DNA of 64,000 nucleotides from Desulfovibrionaceae bacterium (lineage in GTDB: Bacteria > Desulfobacterota > Desulfovibrionia > Desulfovibrionales > Desulfovibrionaceae): NCBI GenBank assembly GCA_015709205.1, contig JACCQO010000002.1:62001-126000 (forward strand), written 5' to 3'. The notes below the pieces were generated by a model, which was not told where the DNA came from, did not search any database, and worked only from the letters and a program-made list of their open reading frames with translations. A program made the position numbers and the translations under genes. Below, piece after piece: positions 9,055 through 20,956 of the stretch. Within the stretch, counting starts at the first letter, position 1. The number at the start of each line of letters is the position of its first letter.

Positions 9055-10314
9055 TCAGGCGAACTGCCCGGCCGTGAAGCCCGAGGCCCAGGCCCACTGC
9101 AGGTTGTAGCCGCCGAGCCGCCCGGTGACGTCGAGCACCTCGCCGGTGAAGTAGAGGCCCGGCACGTCGCGGGCCTCAAGAGTTTTGGAGGAGATGCGCG
9201 CCACGTCCACGCCGCCCAGGGTGGCCTCGGAGCGCTCGTGGCCCTCGGTGCCCGAGGGCCGCAGGGGCAGCCCGTGCAGCGCGGCCTCGATCTCCGCAAG
9301 CTTTTTGGGCGCGAGCGCGGCCGGGGTCCCGGACCAGCCGCGCAGGGCGCAGAGCGCCTGGGCCAGCCGTCGGGGCAACAGCCGCGCCAGGAGGTTCTCC
9401 AGGGCCATCTTGCGGTGCGCGGCAAAGGCGGCGGCGACGTCCGCGCCCGGGAGCAGGTCGATCAGCAGCACGTCGCCGGGCGTCCAGAAGACGGAGGCGT
9501 CCAGGCACACGGGGCCGGAGATGCCCCGGTGGGTGAAGAGCAGGTCGGCGGCGAAGATCGGGAGTTTTTTGCGGGGCCTGGCGTCGCGGTCCGCGATCAC
9601 GATGCGCGCGGGCAGGGAGACGCCCGCGAGGTCGGCGCAGAACGCGGCCAGCTCCGGCGGCGCGGTGAAGGGCGCCAGGCCGGGCCGCAGCGGCGTCACT
9701 CCCAGCCCGAAGGCGCGCGCGATCTCGTAGCCGATGGCCGTGGCCCCGACCTGGGGCCAGGCCAGCCCGCCCGTGGCCACCACCAGGCTCTGGCCGGAAA
9801 AAGCGCCGCGCTCCGTGCGCACCAAGAAGCGCGCGTTCGGGTTCTCGCTCAGGGGCTCGGCTCCGAGCACGCGCACGCCGAAGGCGCAGCGCGCCCCGGC
9901 CGCCAGGGCGTCGGCCAGCAGCGCCTCGGCCACCTGGTTCGCGTCCTCGGAAAAGAGCATGTTCCGGCCCATGTCCACCACGGGCAGCCTGTGGCGGCGC
10001 ACGAAGGCCAGGGCGTCCTGCGGCGTGAACCGCGCCAGGGCGGACTTGACGAAATGCGGGTTGGCGCAGGCGTAGTCCGCGGCCGTGGCCCCGAGGTTGG
10101 TGAAGTTGCACTTGCCGCCGCCGGAGACGCGCACCTTGCGGCCGCAGCGGTCCGCGTGGTCGAGCACGAGCACGGACCGCCCGCGCGCGGCGCACTGCGC
10201 CGCGCAGACCAGCCCCGAGGCCCCGGCCCCGAGCACGAGTACGTCGGCGGAATCGAGGATGGCGATGCTGTTGTTGGAGGTGGCCGAAGAGGCCGGGGGC
10301 GTGGTGCGCGTCAT
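9055..10314 (-). CDS. NAD(P)/FAD-dependent oxidoreductase, HI0933/YhiN family
   Basis: A 419-residue flavoprotein. The FAD-binding GxGxxG motif is in LGAGASGLVCA (about residues 28-38). The family signature GRKVRVSGGGKCNFTN follows at about 58-73, and the C-terminal FAD motif TGEVLDVTGRLGGYN is at about 390-404. These match the HI0933-type (BaiN/RdsA-like) group of uncharacterised flavin oxidoreductases, at about the usual 390-420 residue length. It is a single gene, convergent with nothing and divergent from the small secreted-protein gene at 10453. The substrate is not known from sequence. The C-terminal signature is intact, so the gene is probably functional. Confidence 0.88.
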   Translation of the reverse strand: MTRTTPPASSATSNNSIAILDSADVLVLGAGASGLVCAAQCAARGRSVLVLDHADRCGRKVRVSGGGKCNFTNLGATAADYACANPHFVKSALARFTPQDALAFVRRHRLPVVDMGRNMLFSEDANQVAEALLADALAAGARCAFGVRVLGAEPLSENPNARFLVRTERGAFSGQSLVVATGGLAWPQVGATAIGYEIARAFGLGVTPLRPGLAPFTAPPELAAFCADLAGVSLPARIVIADRDARPRKKLPIFAADLLFTHRGISGPVCLDASVFWTPGDVLLIDLLPGADVAAAFAAHRKMALENLLARLLPRRLAQALCALRGWSGTPAALAPKKLAEIEAALHGLPLRPSGTEGHERSEATLGGVDVARISSKTLEARDVPGLYFTGEVLDVTGRLGGYNLQWAWASGFTAGQFA

Positions 10315-10452
10315 GGCCGCTGTCTACCGTTCCGGGCCCGGCTCGGCAAGGGGGCTGCGAGGCCGCGCGCCCGAAGATGCGGCAAGATGTTGTCGTGGAG
10401 GGTGTTATCGGATATGAAACGAGGACGTGGCGAAAAATGTGGGGGAATACCT

Positions 10453-10899
10453 ATGAGGTTTGTTTCCGTTTTCGTGCGCCCCTGGCGTTTCCTTGCAGTC
10501 CTGGCGTTGCTGGCGCTCGCGCTGCCGCATCCCGCCGCCCTGGCGGGCGGCGCGGCCCAGCCGCCGAATCCCTCCGGTCCACCCATGACCACGGTCGAGA
10601 TGGTCAATCTGCAGAACAAGGCCGTGGACTATCAGTTCAGGACCGAGGGGTACAAGATCGTCTCCACCTACCGGGTCGGACCGGAGTCCCGCCGCACCGA
10701 GCAACTGGACCTGACCAAGGTTCTGCGCGGGAACGTCTGCGTTTGCGTCTACAACCCCGATGGGCTCTGCTATGTGAGCAGCTGTGAACTGCTGAAGATC
10801 TACAACGCCGACAACGTGCCAGCACACGCCTCGGTCCAGGCATGGCGCGAAACGTCGTTCAGCCTGAAGTTCACCGTCGTGTGGGACATGTGGGACTAG
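10453..10899 (+). CDS. Small secreted protein of unknown function
   Basis: A 148-residue protein with a clear Sec signal peptide (MRFVSVFVRPWRFLAV followed by a Leu/Ala stretch, likely cut near AALAGG). I chose ATG at 10453 because it starts the signal peptide cleanly, with a G-rich tract (GGGGGAAT) about 6 bases upstream. An earlier in-frame ATG at 10414 would put 13 extra charged residues in front. The mature part is about 115 residues, with four cysteines packed in VCVCVYNPDGLCYVSSC (about residues 96-112), suggesting two disulfides or a metal site in the periplasm. I do not recognise the family. Confidence 0.7.
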   Translation: MRFVSVFVRPWRFLAVLALLALALPHPAALAGGAAQPPNPSGPPMTTVEMVNLQNKAVDYQFRTEGYKIVSTYRVGPESRRTEQLDLTKVLRGNVCVCVYNPDGLCYVSSCELLKIYNADNVPAHASVQAWRETSFSLKFTVVWDMWD

Positions 10900-11016
10900 C
10901 CCCGGGTGCCCGCGCTCCGGCGGGTTCGCCGGAGCGCCGATGCCGCGTTCGCCCGCCGCAACGCCCGGTCCTGTGGGCAGTCCGTTCAGGGGGCGGCGTC
11001 CGCAAGCGCAGCGTCC

Positions 11017-12189
11017 CTAGCCCAGCCGGTCCGCGAGCACGGCGGCGATGCGCGCGCCCGCCTTGCCGTCCCACAGGTCCGGCGTCTCGCCCTTCTTGCC
11101 GCGTCCGGAAAGGATCTTGTCCGCCTCGCGCTGCATCCGGCCCATGTCCTGGCCCACGAGCACGTTGGTGCCCCGGCTCACGGTCACGGGGCGTTCGGTG
11201 TTGGCGCGCAGGGTCAGGCAGGGGGTGCCCAGGAAGGTCGTCTCCTCCTGCACGCCGCCGGAATCCGTGAGCACCAGGGCGGCGTGGCGCATCATGTTGA
11301 GCATGTCCAGGTAGTCCACGGGGTCGCACGCGCCGAGCCCCGCGCCGCGCCGGGCCACCCGCGCCAGGGGCTCGAAGTGCCCCTCCAGCCCGAATTCCCG
11401 CGACCGCGCCGCGGTGCGCGGGTGTAGCGGAAAGACCACGGGCAGCCGCTCGGAAAGCCGGGCCACGCCTTCCAGGATCGGGGCCAGGGTCTCGCGCCGG
11501 TCCACGTTGGAGGGCCGGTGCAGGGTCAGCAGGGCGAAGGGCCGGGCCGTTGCGCCGTTTTGGCCCCGCGCCGCGTCGCCCGCCGCCAGCCCCAGCGCGC
11601 CCAGGGTGTCCCGTTGGGCCGCGGCCTCGGACTGCAGCAGGAGCGAATCGATCATCGTGTTGCCTACGAAGTGGATCTTGTGCCGCTCCACGCCCGTGCG
11701 CCACAGGTTCTCGTTGCCCGATTCCTCGGTGGTGAAGAGCAGGTCGCTGATGGCGTCCGTGAGCACGCGGTTGATTTCCTCGGGCATGCTCTCGTCGAAG
11801 GAGCGCAGCCCGGCCTCCACGTGGGCCACGGGCACGCCGAGCTTTCTGGCCGTGAGCGCGCAGGCGATGGTCGAATTCACGTCGCCCACGACCACGACCA
11901 GATCCGGGCGCACGTCCGCGAGCACCTTTTCGAAGGCGACCATGATCGCGCCGGTCTGCTCGGCGTGCGTGCCCGAGCCCACGCCCAGGTTCACGTCCGG
12001 CTCGGGCAGGCCGAGCTGGCGGATGAACACGTCCGAGAGGTTGGCGGAATAGTGCTGGCCCGTGTGCACCAGCACCTGACGCAGGGGCGTGCGCCAGCCG
12101 GCGGGGGGCAGGGCGGCCAGGGCGCGGTGCACCGGGGCCACCTTCATGAAGTTGGGCCGCGCGCCCATGACGTGCACGATGGTGGGCAT
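11017..12189 (-). CDS. wecB: UDP-N-acetylglucosamine 2-epimerase (non-hydrolysing)
   Basis: A 390-residue enzyme that interconverts UDP-GlcNAc and UDP-ManNAc for surface polysaccharide synthesis. ATG at 12189 is followed by the family opening (VMGARPNFMKVAPV) and preceded by GGAG. Conserved catalytic segments are present: VVVGDVNST, HVEAGLRSFD, MPEEINR, TLHRPSNVD and LTDSGGVQEE. Length fits the family (about 370-400). Residues about 200-215 carry a small Gly/Ala-rich insertion. It is transcribed away from the neighbouring glycosyltransferase at 12388. The epimerase could supply ManNAc for the polysaccharides made by this region. A hydrolysing NeuC-type enzyme is the alternative, but the retained motifs favour WecB. 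Confidence 0.92.
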   Translation of the reverse strand: MPTIVHVMGARPNFMKVAPVHRALAALPPAGWRTPLRQVLVHTGQHYSANLSDVFIRQLGLPEPDVNLGVGSGTHAEQTGAIMVAFEKVLADVRPDLVVVVGDVNSTIACALTARKLGVPVAHVEAGLRSFDESMPEEINRVLTDAISDLLFTTEESGNENLWRTGVERHKIHFVGNTMIDSLLLQSEAAAQRDTLGALGLAAGDAARGQNGATARPFALLTLHRPSNVDRRETLAPILEGVARLSERLPVVFPLHPRTAARSREFGLEGHFEPLARVARRGAGLGACDPVDYLDMLNMMRHAALVLTDSGGVQEETTFLGTPCLTLRANTERPVTVSRGTNVLVGQDMGRMQREADKILSGRGKKGETPDLWDGKAGARIAAVLADRLG

Positions 12190-12387
12190 GGCGATCTCCG
12201 GGGTTGGGGCGGCGTTGGCCGCCCCGCCACGCGGGGCGTGCGCTGCGCCGCCATGTGCTGGTAATGCCATCTCCGCTCGGATGTTGCAAAACCTTTCCCG
12301 GCTCTGATAGCATGGCCGATCAAGGGGGCCTGTCACAGGGGGGCCCGTCACGGGGCCGCGCCCCGCATACCCAGCAGCAAGGCAGCC

Positions 12388-13593
12388 ATGAACGACGACT
12401 CCCGCTCTCCCGCCCGCCTCGGTTTTGTCGGGCACATCAACGACAACAAGTTCCTCAAGGACATCATGCGCGCGCTGTCCGCCACGCACGAGGTGCGCCT
12501 GGCCGACTACTTCGACGACGACGCGGTGCGCCGGATGGTCGCGGCCTCGGACGTGATCTGGGTGGAGTGGGGCACGGACCTGGCCGCCAAGATCGCGACC
12601 CTGGCCCCGGACAAGCGCAAGATCCTGCGCATCCACAGCTTCGAGGCCTTCACCTCCTACCCCGCGACCATCCCCTTCGAGCGCTATTCGGACGTGATCT
12701 TCGTTTCCGAATACATCCGCTCCCTGGTGGCCCAGCAGGTGCCGGACATGGAGGACCGCACGCGCACGCACATCGTGCGCAACGGCGTGGACCTCTCGCG
12801 TTTTTCCCTGAAGACCGGCAACAACCCCTTCGACATCGCCTTCGTGGCCATGTTCCGCCACGTGAAGAACATTCCGCTGCTGCTGCAGTGCTTCGCGGCC
12901 CTGCACGCGCGCGATCCGCGCTACAAGCTGCACATCGCGGGCGACTTCATCGGCGCGGAGGTGGACGTCAACGAGCTGGGCCGCTACCTGAGCCACATCA
13001 TCGAGGCCATGGGGCTGGCCGGTTCGATCATCTTCTACGGCCGCATCGACGACGTGCACGCCTGGCTTGCCGACAAGAACTGGATCGTGTCCACGAGCAT
13101 GCGCGAGGCGCATCCGCTGAACCTGGTGGAGGGCATGGCCGTGGGCCTGCGGCCCGTGGTGCACAACTATCCGGCCGCGCGCGAGGTCTTCGACGCCGAG
13201 TACGTGTTCAACACCGTGGACCAGTTCGTGGAGATGGTCCTCACGTCCGAATGCCGCCCGGAGCGCTACCGCGAGTTCGTGGAGTGCAACTTTCCGCTGG
13301 ACGGGCAGATGGAGCACATCGCGCGGATTCTGGCCCTGGGCTGGGACGCGGGGAGCGGCGCGGCCCGGGGGGCGGCCCGGAGTGCGGCCCCAAGTGCGGA
13401 CGGGCGGCGGGAGGAACGCGGGGCGGCGGGAGCCCCGGCCCCGGGGCTGGTGGACGCCGACGCGCCGGAGAACCGCCGCGTGCGCTCGTTGTTGAACCTG
13501 GCCGAGCACTACCGCCGCCGGGGCGAGGAGGCCAAGAGCGAGGAATACCTGGCCCAGGCCCGCGCCCTGATGGGCAAGGGCCCGCTGTCCTGA
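12388..13593 (+). CDS. Glycosyltransferase, GT4-like
   Basis: A 401-residue GT-B-type transferase. The N-terminal domain opens with LGFVGHINDNKFLKDI. The C-terminal domain contains HIVRNGVDLSRF (about residue 130), the typical linker before the nucleotide-sugar half, followed by VAMFRHVKN and the donor-binding acidic stretch STSMREAHPLNLVEGMA (about 238-254). The last 80 residues are an Ala/Gly-rich linker and a charged helical tail with a TPR-like look (LLNLAEHYRRRGEEAKSEEY). It is divergent from wecB and ends in a strong terminator. Probable role: adding a sugar to a surface glycan; donor and acceptor are unknown. Confidence 0.82.
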   Translation: MNDDSRSPARLGFVGHINDNKFLKDIMRALSATHEVRLADYFDDDAVRRMVAASDVIWVEWGTDLAAKIATLAPDKRKILRIHSFEAFTSYPATIPFERYSDVIFVSEYIRSLVAQQVPDMEDRTRTHIVRNGVDLSRFSLKTGNNPFDIAFVAMFRHVKNIPLLLQCFAALHARDPRYKLHIAGDFIGAEVDVNELGRYLSHIIEAMGLAGSIIFYGRIDDVHAWLADKNWIVSTSMREAHPLNLVEGMAVGLRPVVHNYPAAREVFDAEYVFNTVDQFVEMVLTSECRPERYREFVECNFPLDGQMEHIARILALGWDAGSGAARGAARSAAPSADGRREERGAAGAPAPGLVDADAPENRRVRSLLNLAEHYRRRGEEAKSEEYLAQARALMGKGPLS

Positions 13594-13638
13594 GGCGGGC
13601 GGAGCGGGAAGCGGGTCGAATCGGATTCGGGCCGGGCG

Positions 13639-13664
13639 ATCGACCGGAAACATCGACCGGAAAC
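13639..13664. repeat. 13-bp perfect direct duplication
   Basis: ATCGACCGGAAAC occurs twice head to tail (13639-13651 and 13652-13664) between the glycosyltransferase stop and its terminator. It is a short tandem duplication with no evident coding or structural role. Confidence 0.85.
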
Positions 13665-13668
13665 AAGG

Positions 13669-13701
13669 ACGCGCCCCGCGTTTGCGGGGCGCGTTTCTTT
13701 T
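13669..13701 (+). terminator. Rho-independent terminator after the 12388 glycosyltransferase
   Basis: Perfect 11-bp GC-rich stem (13669-13679 with 13684-13694), loop GTTT, followed by TTCTTTT. It ends plus-strand transcription before the convergent epimerase gene. Confidence 0.88.
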
Positions 13702-13763
13702 CGGAAGGACGGGCGAGGGACGCCATGGGCGCGGGCGGCCCGGCCCCGGCGGTCGCGCGATTT

Positions 13764-14825
13764 TCAGCCCCGGCGCTCGCGCAGCCAGGCCACGGTGCGC
13801 GCTATGCCCGTTTCCAGGGGGACGCGCGGGGCGAAGCCGGTCCGCTCGCGCAGCCGGGTCACGTCGCCCACGGAGCGGCGGATGTCGCCGGGGCGGATGG
13901 GCCCGAATTCCAACGGCCCGGGCGCGGCCGCGGCCGCCAGCACGGCCTGGGCCAGCCGGAGCACCGTGGTTTCGCGGCCCGTGCCGACGTTGAACACGCC
14001 GGTGAGCGGCGCGCCTTTCGGCCCGCCGCCGGGGCCGTCGACCAGTCCGGCGGCCAGGAAATAGCAGCGCACCACGTCGTCCACGTAGATGAAGTCGCGC
14101 GACTGGGAGCCGTCGCCGTGCACGGTGAGCGGGCGGCGCGCCAGGGCTTGGTCGATGAACCGGGAGATCACGCCGGAGTAGGGCGAGGACGGGTCCTGGC
14201 GCGGGCCGAAGATGTTGAAGAAGCGCAGGGAGCAGCCGAAGCCCGCGTCGCGCACGTGGGCCGAGGCCTGGTACTTGGCCCGGCCGTAGGGGCTGAGCTG
14301 GGTGGCCGCGTCGGCGGCCTCCTCGGCCAGGGGCAGGTCCTGCAGGTCGCCGTACTCCGCGGCCGAGCCCGCGAACACGAAGGAGGCGAACCCGGCCGCG
14401 CGTGCCGCGCCGTGCAGGGCCAGGGTGGCGTCGCGGTTCACGGCCATGGTCTCGGCCGCATGCGCCATGGACCAGGGCACGCTGACCACGGCGGCCAGGT
14501 GGAAGCAGTGCGCCAGCCCCGGGTGGCGGCGCACCAGGTCCGCAAGCAGCCCGGGCTCGGCGATCGAGCGCTGGTGGAAGCGGAAGTCCGGGTGCGTGCG
14601 GAACTCGTCCATGTTGCGCTCGAACCCGGAAAAGAAGGTGTCCACCCCGACCACGGGGTACCCCGCGCCGAGCAGCGCCGCGCACAGATGGCTGCCCACG
14701 AATCCGGCGCACCCCGTGACCAGGCAGGCCGGGCGTTCGGCAAGGGACCGCCCGGCGGCGGAGGGGGAGGCGGTGGCGGTCTGGGCGCTGGCGGGCCGGG
14801 CGCTGGTCGATCGGGTGGCGGGCAT
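13764..14825 (-). CDS. NAD-dependent sugar epimerase/dehydratase
   Basis: A 353-residue extended SDR protein of the UDP-glucose/UDP-glucuronate 4-epimerase type. After an unusual 30-residue Ala/Ser/Thr-rich N-terminal extension come CLVTGCAGFVGSHL (NAD binding, about 34-47), FAGSAAEYG, and the active-site YGRAK (about 180). The later FFNIFGPRQDP and VHGDGSQSRDFIYVDDVV are typical of nucleotide-sugar epimerases. ATG at 14825 has GGAG seven bases upstream. The extension is atypical; a later start would need a non-ATG codon. It probably makes a nucleotide-sugar donor for the surrounding glycosyltransferases; exact substrate unknown. Confidence 0.82.
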   Translation of the reverse strand: MPATRSTSARPASAQTATASPSAAGRSLAERPACLVTGCAGFVGSHLCAALLGAGYPVVGVDTFFSGFERNMDEFRTHPDFRFHQRSIAEPGLLADLVRRHPGLAHCFHLAAVVSVPWSMAHAAETMAVNRDATLALHGAARAAGFASFVFAGSAAEYGDLQDLPLAEEAADAATQLSPYGRAKYQASAHVRDAGFGCSLRFFNIFGPRQDPSSPYSGVISRFIDQALARRPLTVHGDGSQSRDFIYVDDVVRCYFLAAGLVDGPGGGPKGAPLTGVFNVGTGRETTVLRLAQAVLAAAAAPGPLEFGPIRPGDIRRSVGDVTRLRERTGFAPRVPLETGIARTVAWLRERRG

Positions 14826-15123
14826 GGGCGCTCCGTCGGGTGTTGTGCGGACGTCGCGGGTCCGTCCCGTGAACGGTCCGCAGGGCCGGATGGGGCGGAT
14901 GATGCATCAGGCCGGGAAACTTGGCAACATGAGCAGCGAGCGGGCAGCGGCCGGGCGGCGCGCCATGGGGGAGCGGCGGGGCGGGGTCCTGGGGCGTTGC
15001 GTGCCGGGCGGTGCGCGCCGGGCGGTGCGTGATTCGCGGCGGACACGCGGGCGGCGTGGAAAAGCCCGGTGCGCCCTGGCCGCGCCGCCGCCCGCAACCC
15101 GGCTCCGAAGGCCGGGTTTTTCC
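14826..15123. other. Intergenic region without a supported gene
   Basis: Between the epimerase start and the tRNA promoter I see no coding region. It holds a perfect 13-base match in a 14-base tandem duplication (15003-15016 and 15017-15030, GCCGGGCGGTGCG) and generally GC-rich sequence. The epimerase promoter is presumably here but no clear boxes are visible. Confidence 0.6.
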
Positions 15124-15152
15124 TTGACAACCCAAGCGGCCCAGCCTAGAAA
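15124..15152 (+). promoter_or_regulatory. Sigma-70-type promoter of tRNA-Ser
   Basis: TTGACA (15124-15129) is separated by 17 bases from TAGAAA (15147-15152). The perfect -35 and a 4/6 -10 box lie about 45 bases before the mature tRNA, a normal distance. Confidence 0.7.
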
Positions 15153-15194
15153 TTTCGTTCCCGTTCAGCCGCCCGGCGGCGTATCGGGAGGCCG

Positions 15195-15290
<96 letters not shown>

Positions 15291-15298
15291 ATTTCAAG

Positions 15299-15330
15299 GG
15301 CCGCGACCAACGTCGCGGCCTTTTTTTTTT
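15299..15330 (+). terminator. Rho-independent terminator of tRNA-Ser
   Basis: Perfect 9-bp stem (15299-15307 with 15312-15320), loop CAAC, followed by ten T residues. It begins nine bases after the tRNA CCA end. Confidence 0.95.
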
Positions 15331-15492
15331 GTTCGTCTGGGCGTACCTCTTCGCCTGCGACAGGTCCCGTCCCGCCCGCGTACCCTACCGCAGCGCCGGG
15401 TTTTTTCGGTCGCCCGGGCGTGCTATGCTGCGCCCGCGCGTCCAGGGCGCGGGCGCGCGACCGCCATCCGCCGACCGCGCCGACTGGAGGAA

Positions 15493-16206
15493 ATGCCGAC
15501 CATGACCTATTCCATCACCCCGCTGCTCACCGGCGCGCGCAATCCGGACCAGGGCATCATGACCTACCAGCGGGGCTACGGGCGGTCCATCTGGCTGCCC
15601 ATCTGGGCCTTTCTGCTGCGCGGGGAAAAGACCGTGCTCGTGGACACCGGGCTGGACGAGGACGAGTTCATGGTTCCGGCCGGGTTCACCGAGCAGACCG
15701 GGCTCACGCCCCTGCCGCTCACCGAGGCCCTGGCCGCGCAGGGCCTCGCGCCCGAAGACGTGGACGTGGTCCTGAACACCCACCTGCACGACGACCACTG
15801 CGGCAACAACCGTCTCTTCCCCCACGCCGCGTTTTACGTCCACGCCGTGGAACTGGACTTCTGCCGCAACCCGCATCCCCTGGACCATCGCTACGACACC
15901 TACTTCATCGAGGACCAGGAGTTCCACGTGGTCCGCGAGGAGGGCGAAATTCTGCCCGGCATTCGCGTGCTGCATTCGCCCGGCCACACGCCCGGGTGCA
16001 TGACCGTGCTCGTGGACACCGCCGCCGGGGTCGCGGCCATCACCGGGTTCTGCTGCAACGCCGAAAACTTCCCGGCCAACGGCCCGGCCATCTGCCCCGG
16101 CGTGCACACCGACGCACTGGCCGCCTGGGATTCCATCCAGCGCGTCAAGGGATTGGGCGCGACGATCCTGCCCATGCACGAGCTGCGCTTGCCGTCCCTG
16201 CCGTAA
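15493..16206 (+). CDS. Metallo-beta-lactamase-fold hydrolase, AHL-lactonase-like
   Basis: A 237-residue protein with the zinc-binding signature HLHDDH (His97, His99, Asp101, His102) and a further His in HSPGHTPG. Overall layout resembles the N-acyl homoserine lactonase-like branch of the MBL superfamily. The usual bridging Asp after the fifth strand (commonly in a GD motif) is not at its expected place; here the stretch reads AITGFCCNAENF. The start ATG lies behind TGGAGGAAATGCCGACC: the listed codon and the later ATG at 15502 are both possible. No signal peptide. It stands alone between the tRNA and the kinase. Substrate is unknown; glyoxalase II-like or lactonase activity are only possibilities. 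Confidence 0.8.
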   Translation: MPTMTYSITPLLTGARNPDQGIMTYQRGYGRSIWLPIWAFLLRGEKTVLVDTGLDEDEFMVPAGFTEQTGLTPLPLTEALAAQGLAPEDVDVVLNTHLHDDHCGNNRLFPHAAFYVHAVELDFCRNPHPLDHRYDTYFIEDQEFHVVREEGEILPGIRVLHSPGHTPGCMTVLVDTAAGVAAITGFCCNAENFPANGPAICPGVHTDALAAWDSIQRVKGLGATILPMHELRLPSLP

Positions 16207-16367
16207 GGTGTGCCCGCCGCATCCGCCCTGCCGTGCGGCGGCCTCCCGCACGGCCCTGGCCACGCCCCCTTCCGCCTTTGATCGGCCTGGTTCCTGGCGT
16301 CCCGCTTTCCGCCGTTTCGCCACGGCCCGCGCCCCGGTGGCGCTGTCCGATTATCTTTACAAGATCA

Positions 16368-16397
16368 TTGCCTTTTTATTCGGTTGCGGGCTATATC
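16368..16397 (+). promoter_or_regulatory. Possible sigma-70 promoter of the hybrid kinase gene
   Basis: TTGCCT (16368-16373) and TATATC (16392-16397) are 18 bases apart in a locally AT-rich patch about 80 bases before the kinase ATG. Both boxes match 4 or 5 of 6 consensus bases by eye. Confidence 0.4.
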
Positions 16398-16479
16398 TTA
16401 AGAATTGTCTGTCCGTGTGGTTCGGGGGGAGAGGGGCCCTCCGGAGCCGCCCCGTCGTCCCACGCCCACGAGGTCGTTC

Positions 16480-19932
<3,453 letters not shown>

Positions 19933-19976
19933 GCCGGGCGCGATCGTATCCTTATAGAAGAGGCGGCCCGGTCCGC

Positions 19977-20864
19977 CTACTGCTCCAGGCTTTCCAGCGC
20001 GCCCCGGACCACGGCCTCGGTGCAGCGCTGCAGGAGGTCCGAGTCCAGGTCCCAGCAGTGCCAATAAAGGTCCACGGACTCGGGGGCCGCGCTCAGTTCC
20101 ACCATTTTGCCCTCCAGCACGTACGGCAGGGACTGCTGGTCCGGCAGGCTGCCGCAGGCCAGCCCCGCGGCGATGAACTCCGCGTACTTCTCGGGCGAGG
20201 GCACGTAGTGCACGTTGAGCCGCTCGGGCGCCGCACCCAGGGCGCGGCGCAGGAACTTGTTCTGCAGGTCGTCCTTGCGGTTGTAGAACAGAAAGGGCGC
20301 GCGCGCCGCGGCCTCGGCCGTGATTCCGTCGGGAAACCAGCGCGCCGCGTAGGCGGGCGAGCCCAGCAGCCGGTAGTCCATGCGCCCCAGGCGCACGGCG
20401 CGGCAGCCCCGCGCGGGCTCGGCCAGGGCGCTCACGCAGCCCGCCACCTCGCCATCGGCCAGGAGCCGGTGGGTCTGGTCCTGGTCGTCTACCGAAAGCT
20501 GCAGCAGCACGTCTTCGCGCTCCACGAATTTCCGCACCGCGTCCAGAAACCACGTGGCCAGGCTGTCGGCGTTCACGCCCACGCGCAACTCGGCCCGGCC
20601 TTCCCCCCCGGCCAGCGGCAGGGCGCTGGCCAGGTCCTGTTCCAGGCGGCAGACCTGCCGGTAGTGGCGCAGCAGCGCGCGTCCGGCGGGCGTGAGCCGC
20701 GGCGGCGTGGCGCGGACCAGGAGCACGGACCCGGCGCGCTCCTCCAGCAGCCGCACGCGCTGCGACACCGCGGACTGGGTCAGGTGCAGCACCGTTGCGG
20801 CCCGCTCGAATCCGCCTTCCTGCACCACCGCGGCCATGGCTTCCAGCAGCTTGTAGTCGAGCAT
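19977..20864 (-). CDS. argP: LysR-family regulator, ArgP/LysG type
   Basis: A 295-residue LysR-type protein. The N-terminal helix-turn-helix (about residues 3-60) has the ArgP-like opening MLDYKLLEAMAAVVQEGGF and LTQSAVSQRVRLLEE; the rest is a substrate-binding-like effector domain. ArgP/LysG proteins bind lysine or arginine and activate a divergently transcribed exporter. That arrangement is seen here: the gene faces away from a LysE/ArgO-type exporter at 20957 across a 92-base AT-rich gap. The effector is inferred from this context. It is slightly different from E. coli ArgP but of the same length (297). Confidence 0.87.
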   Translation of the reverse strand: MLDYKLLEAMAAVVQEGGFERAATVLHLTQSAVSQRVRLLEERAGSVLLVRATPPRLTPAGRALLRHYRQVCRLEQDLASALPLAGGEGRAELRVGVNADSLATWFLDAVRKFVEREDVLLQLSVDDQDQTHRLLADGEVAGCVSALAEPARGCRAVRLGRMDYRLLGSPAYAARWFPDGITAEAAARAPFLFYNRKDDLQNKFLRRALGAAPERLNVHYVPSPEKYAEFIAAGLACGSLPDQQSLPYVLEGKMVELSAAPESVDLYWHCWDLDSDLLQRCTEAVVRGALESLEQ

Positions 20865-20956
20865 GTTTTGCCATTAGCATTTTTTATGCGAGTCAACAAT
20901 TATAAATTTTACTTACGGAAAGCTCCCGGCTAGACCATGCGCACAAGGAGTGCGAC
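20865..20956. promoter_or_regulatory. Divergent regulatory region between argP-like gene and exporter
   Basis: An AT-rich 92-base gap in otherwise GC-rich DNA. It contains a short inverted repeat GCAT-TTTTT-ATGC (20877-20889), of the T-N11-A kind bound by LysR proteins, and an AT-rich stretch (20895-20915) that could hold the exporter -10. Boxes cannot be assigned firmly. Confidence 0.5.

Noticed and set aside
13639-13664. CRISPR-like repeat
   Set aside because: Only two adjacent 13-base copies without spacers; no array of regularly spaced repeats occurs in the window.
11017-15135. 1372-residue frame including wecB
   Set aside because: The N-terminal 980 residues are low-complexity and overlap other genes; wecB itself starts at 12189 with a good ribosome-binding site.
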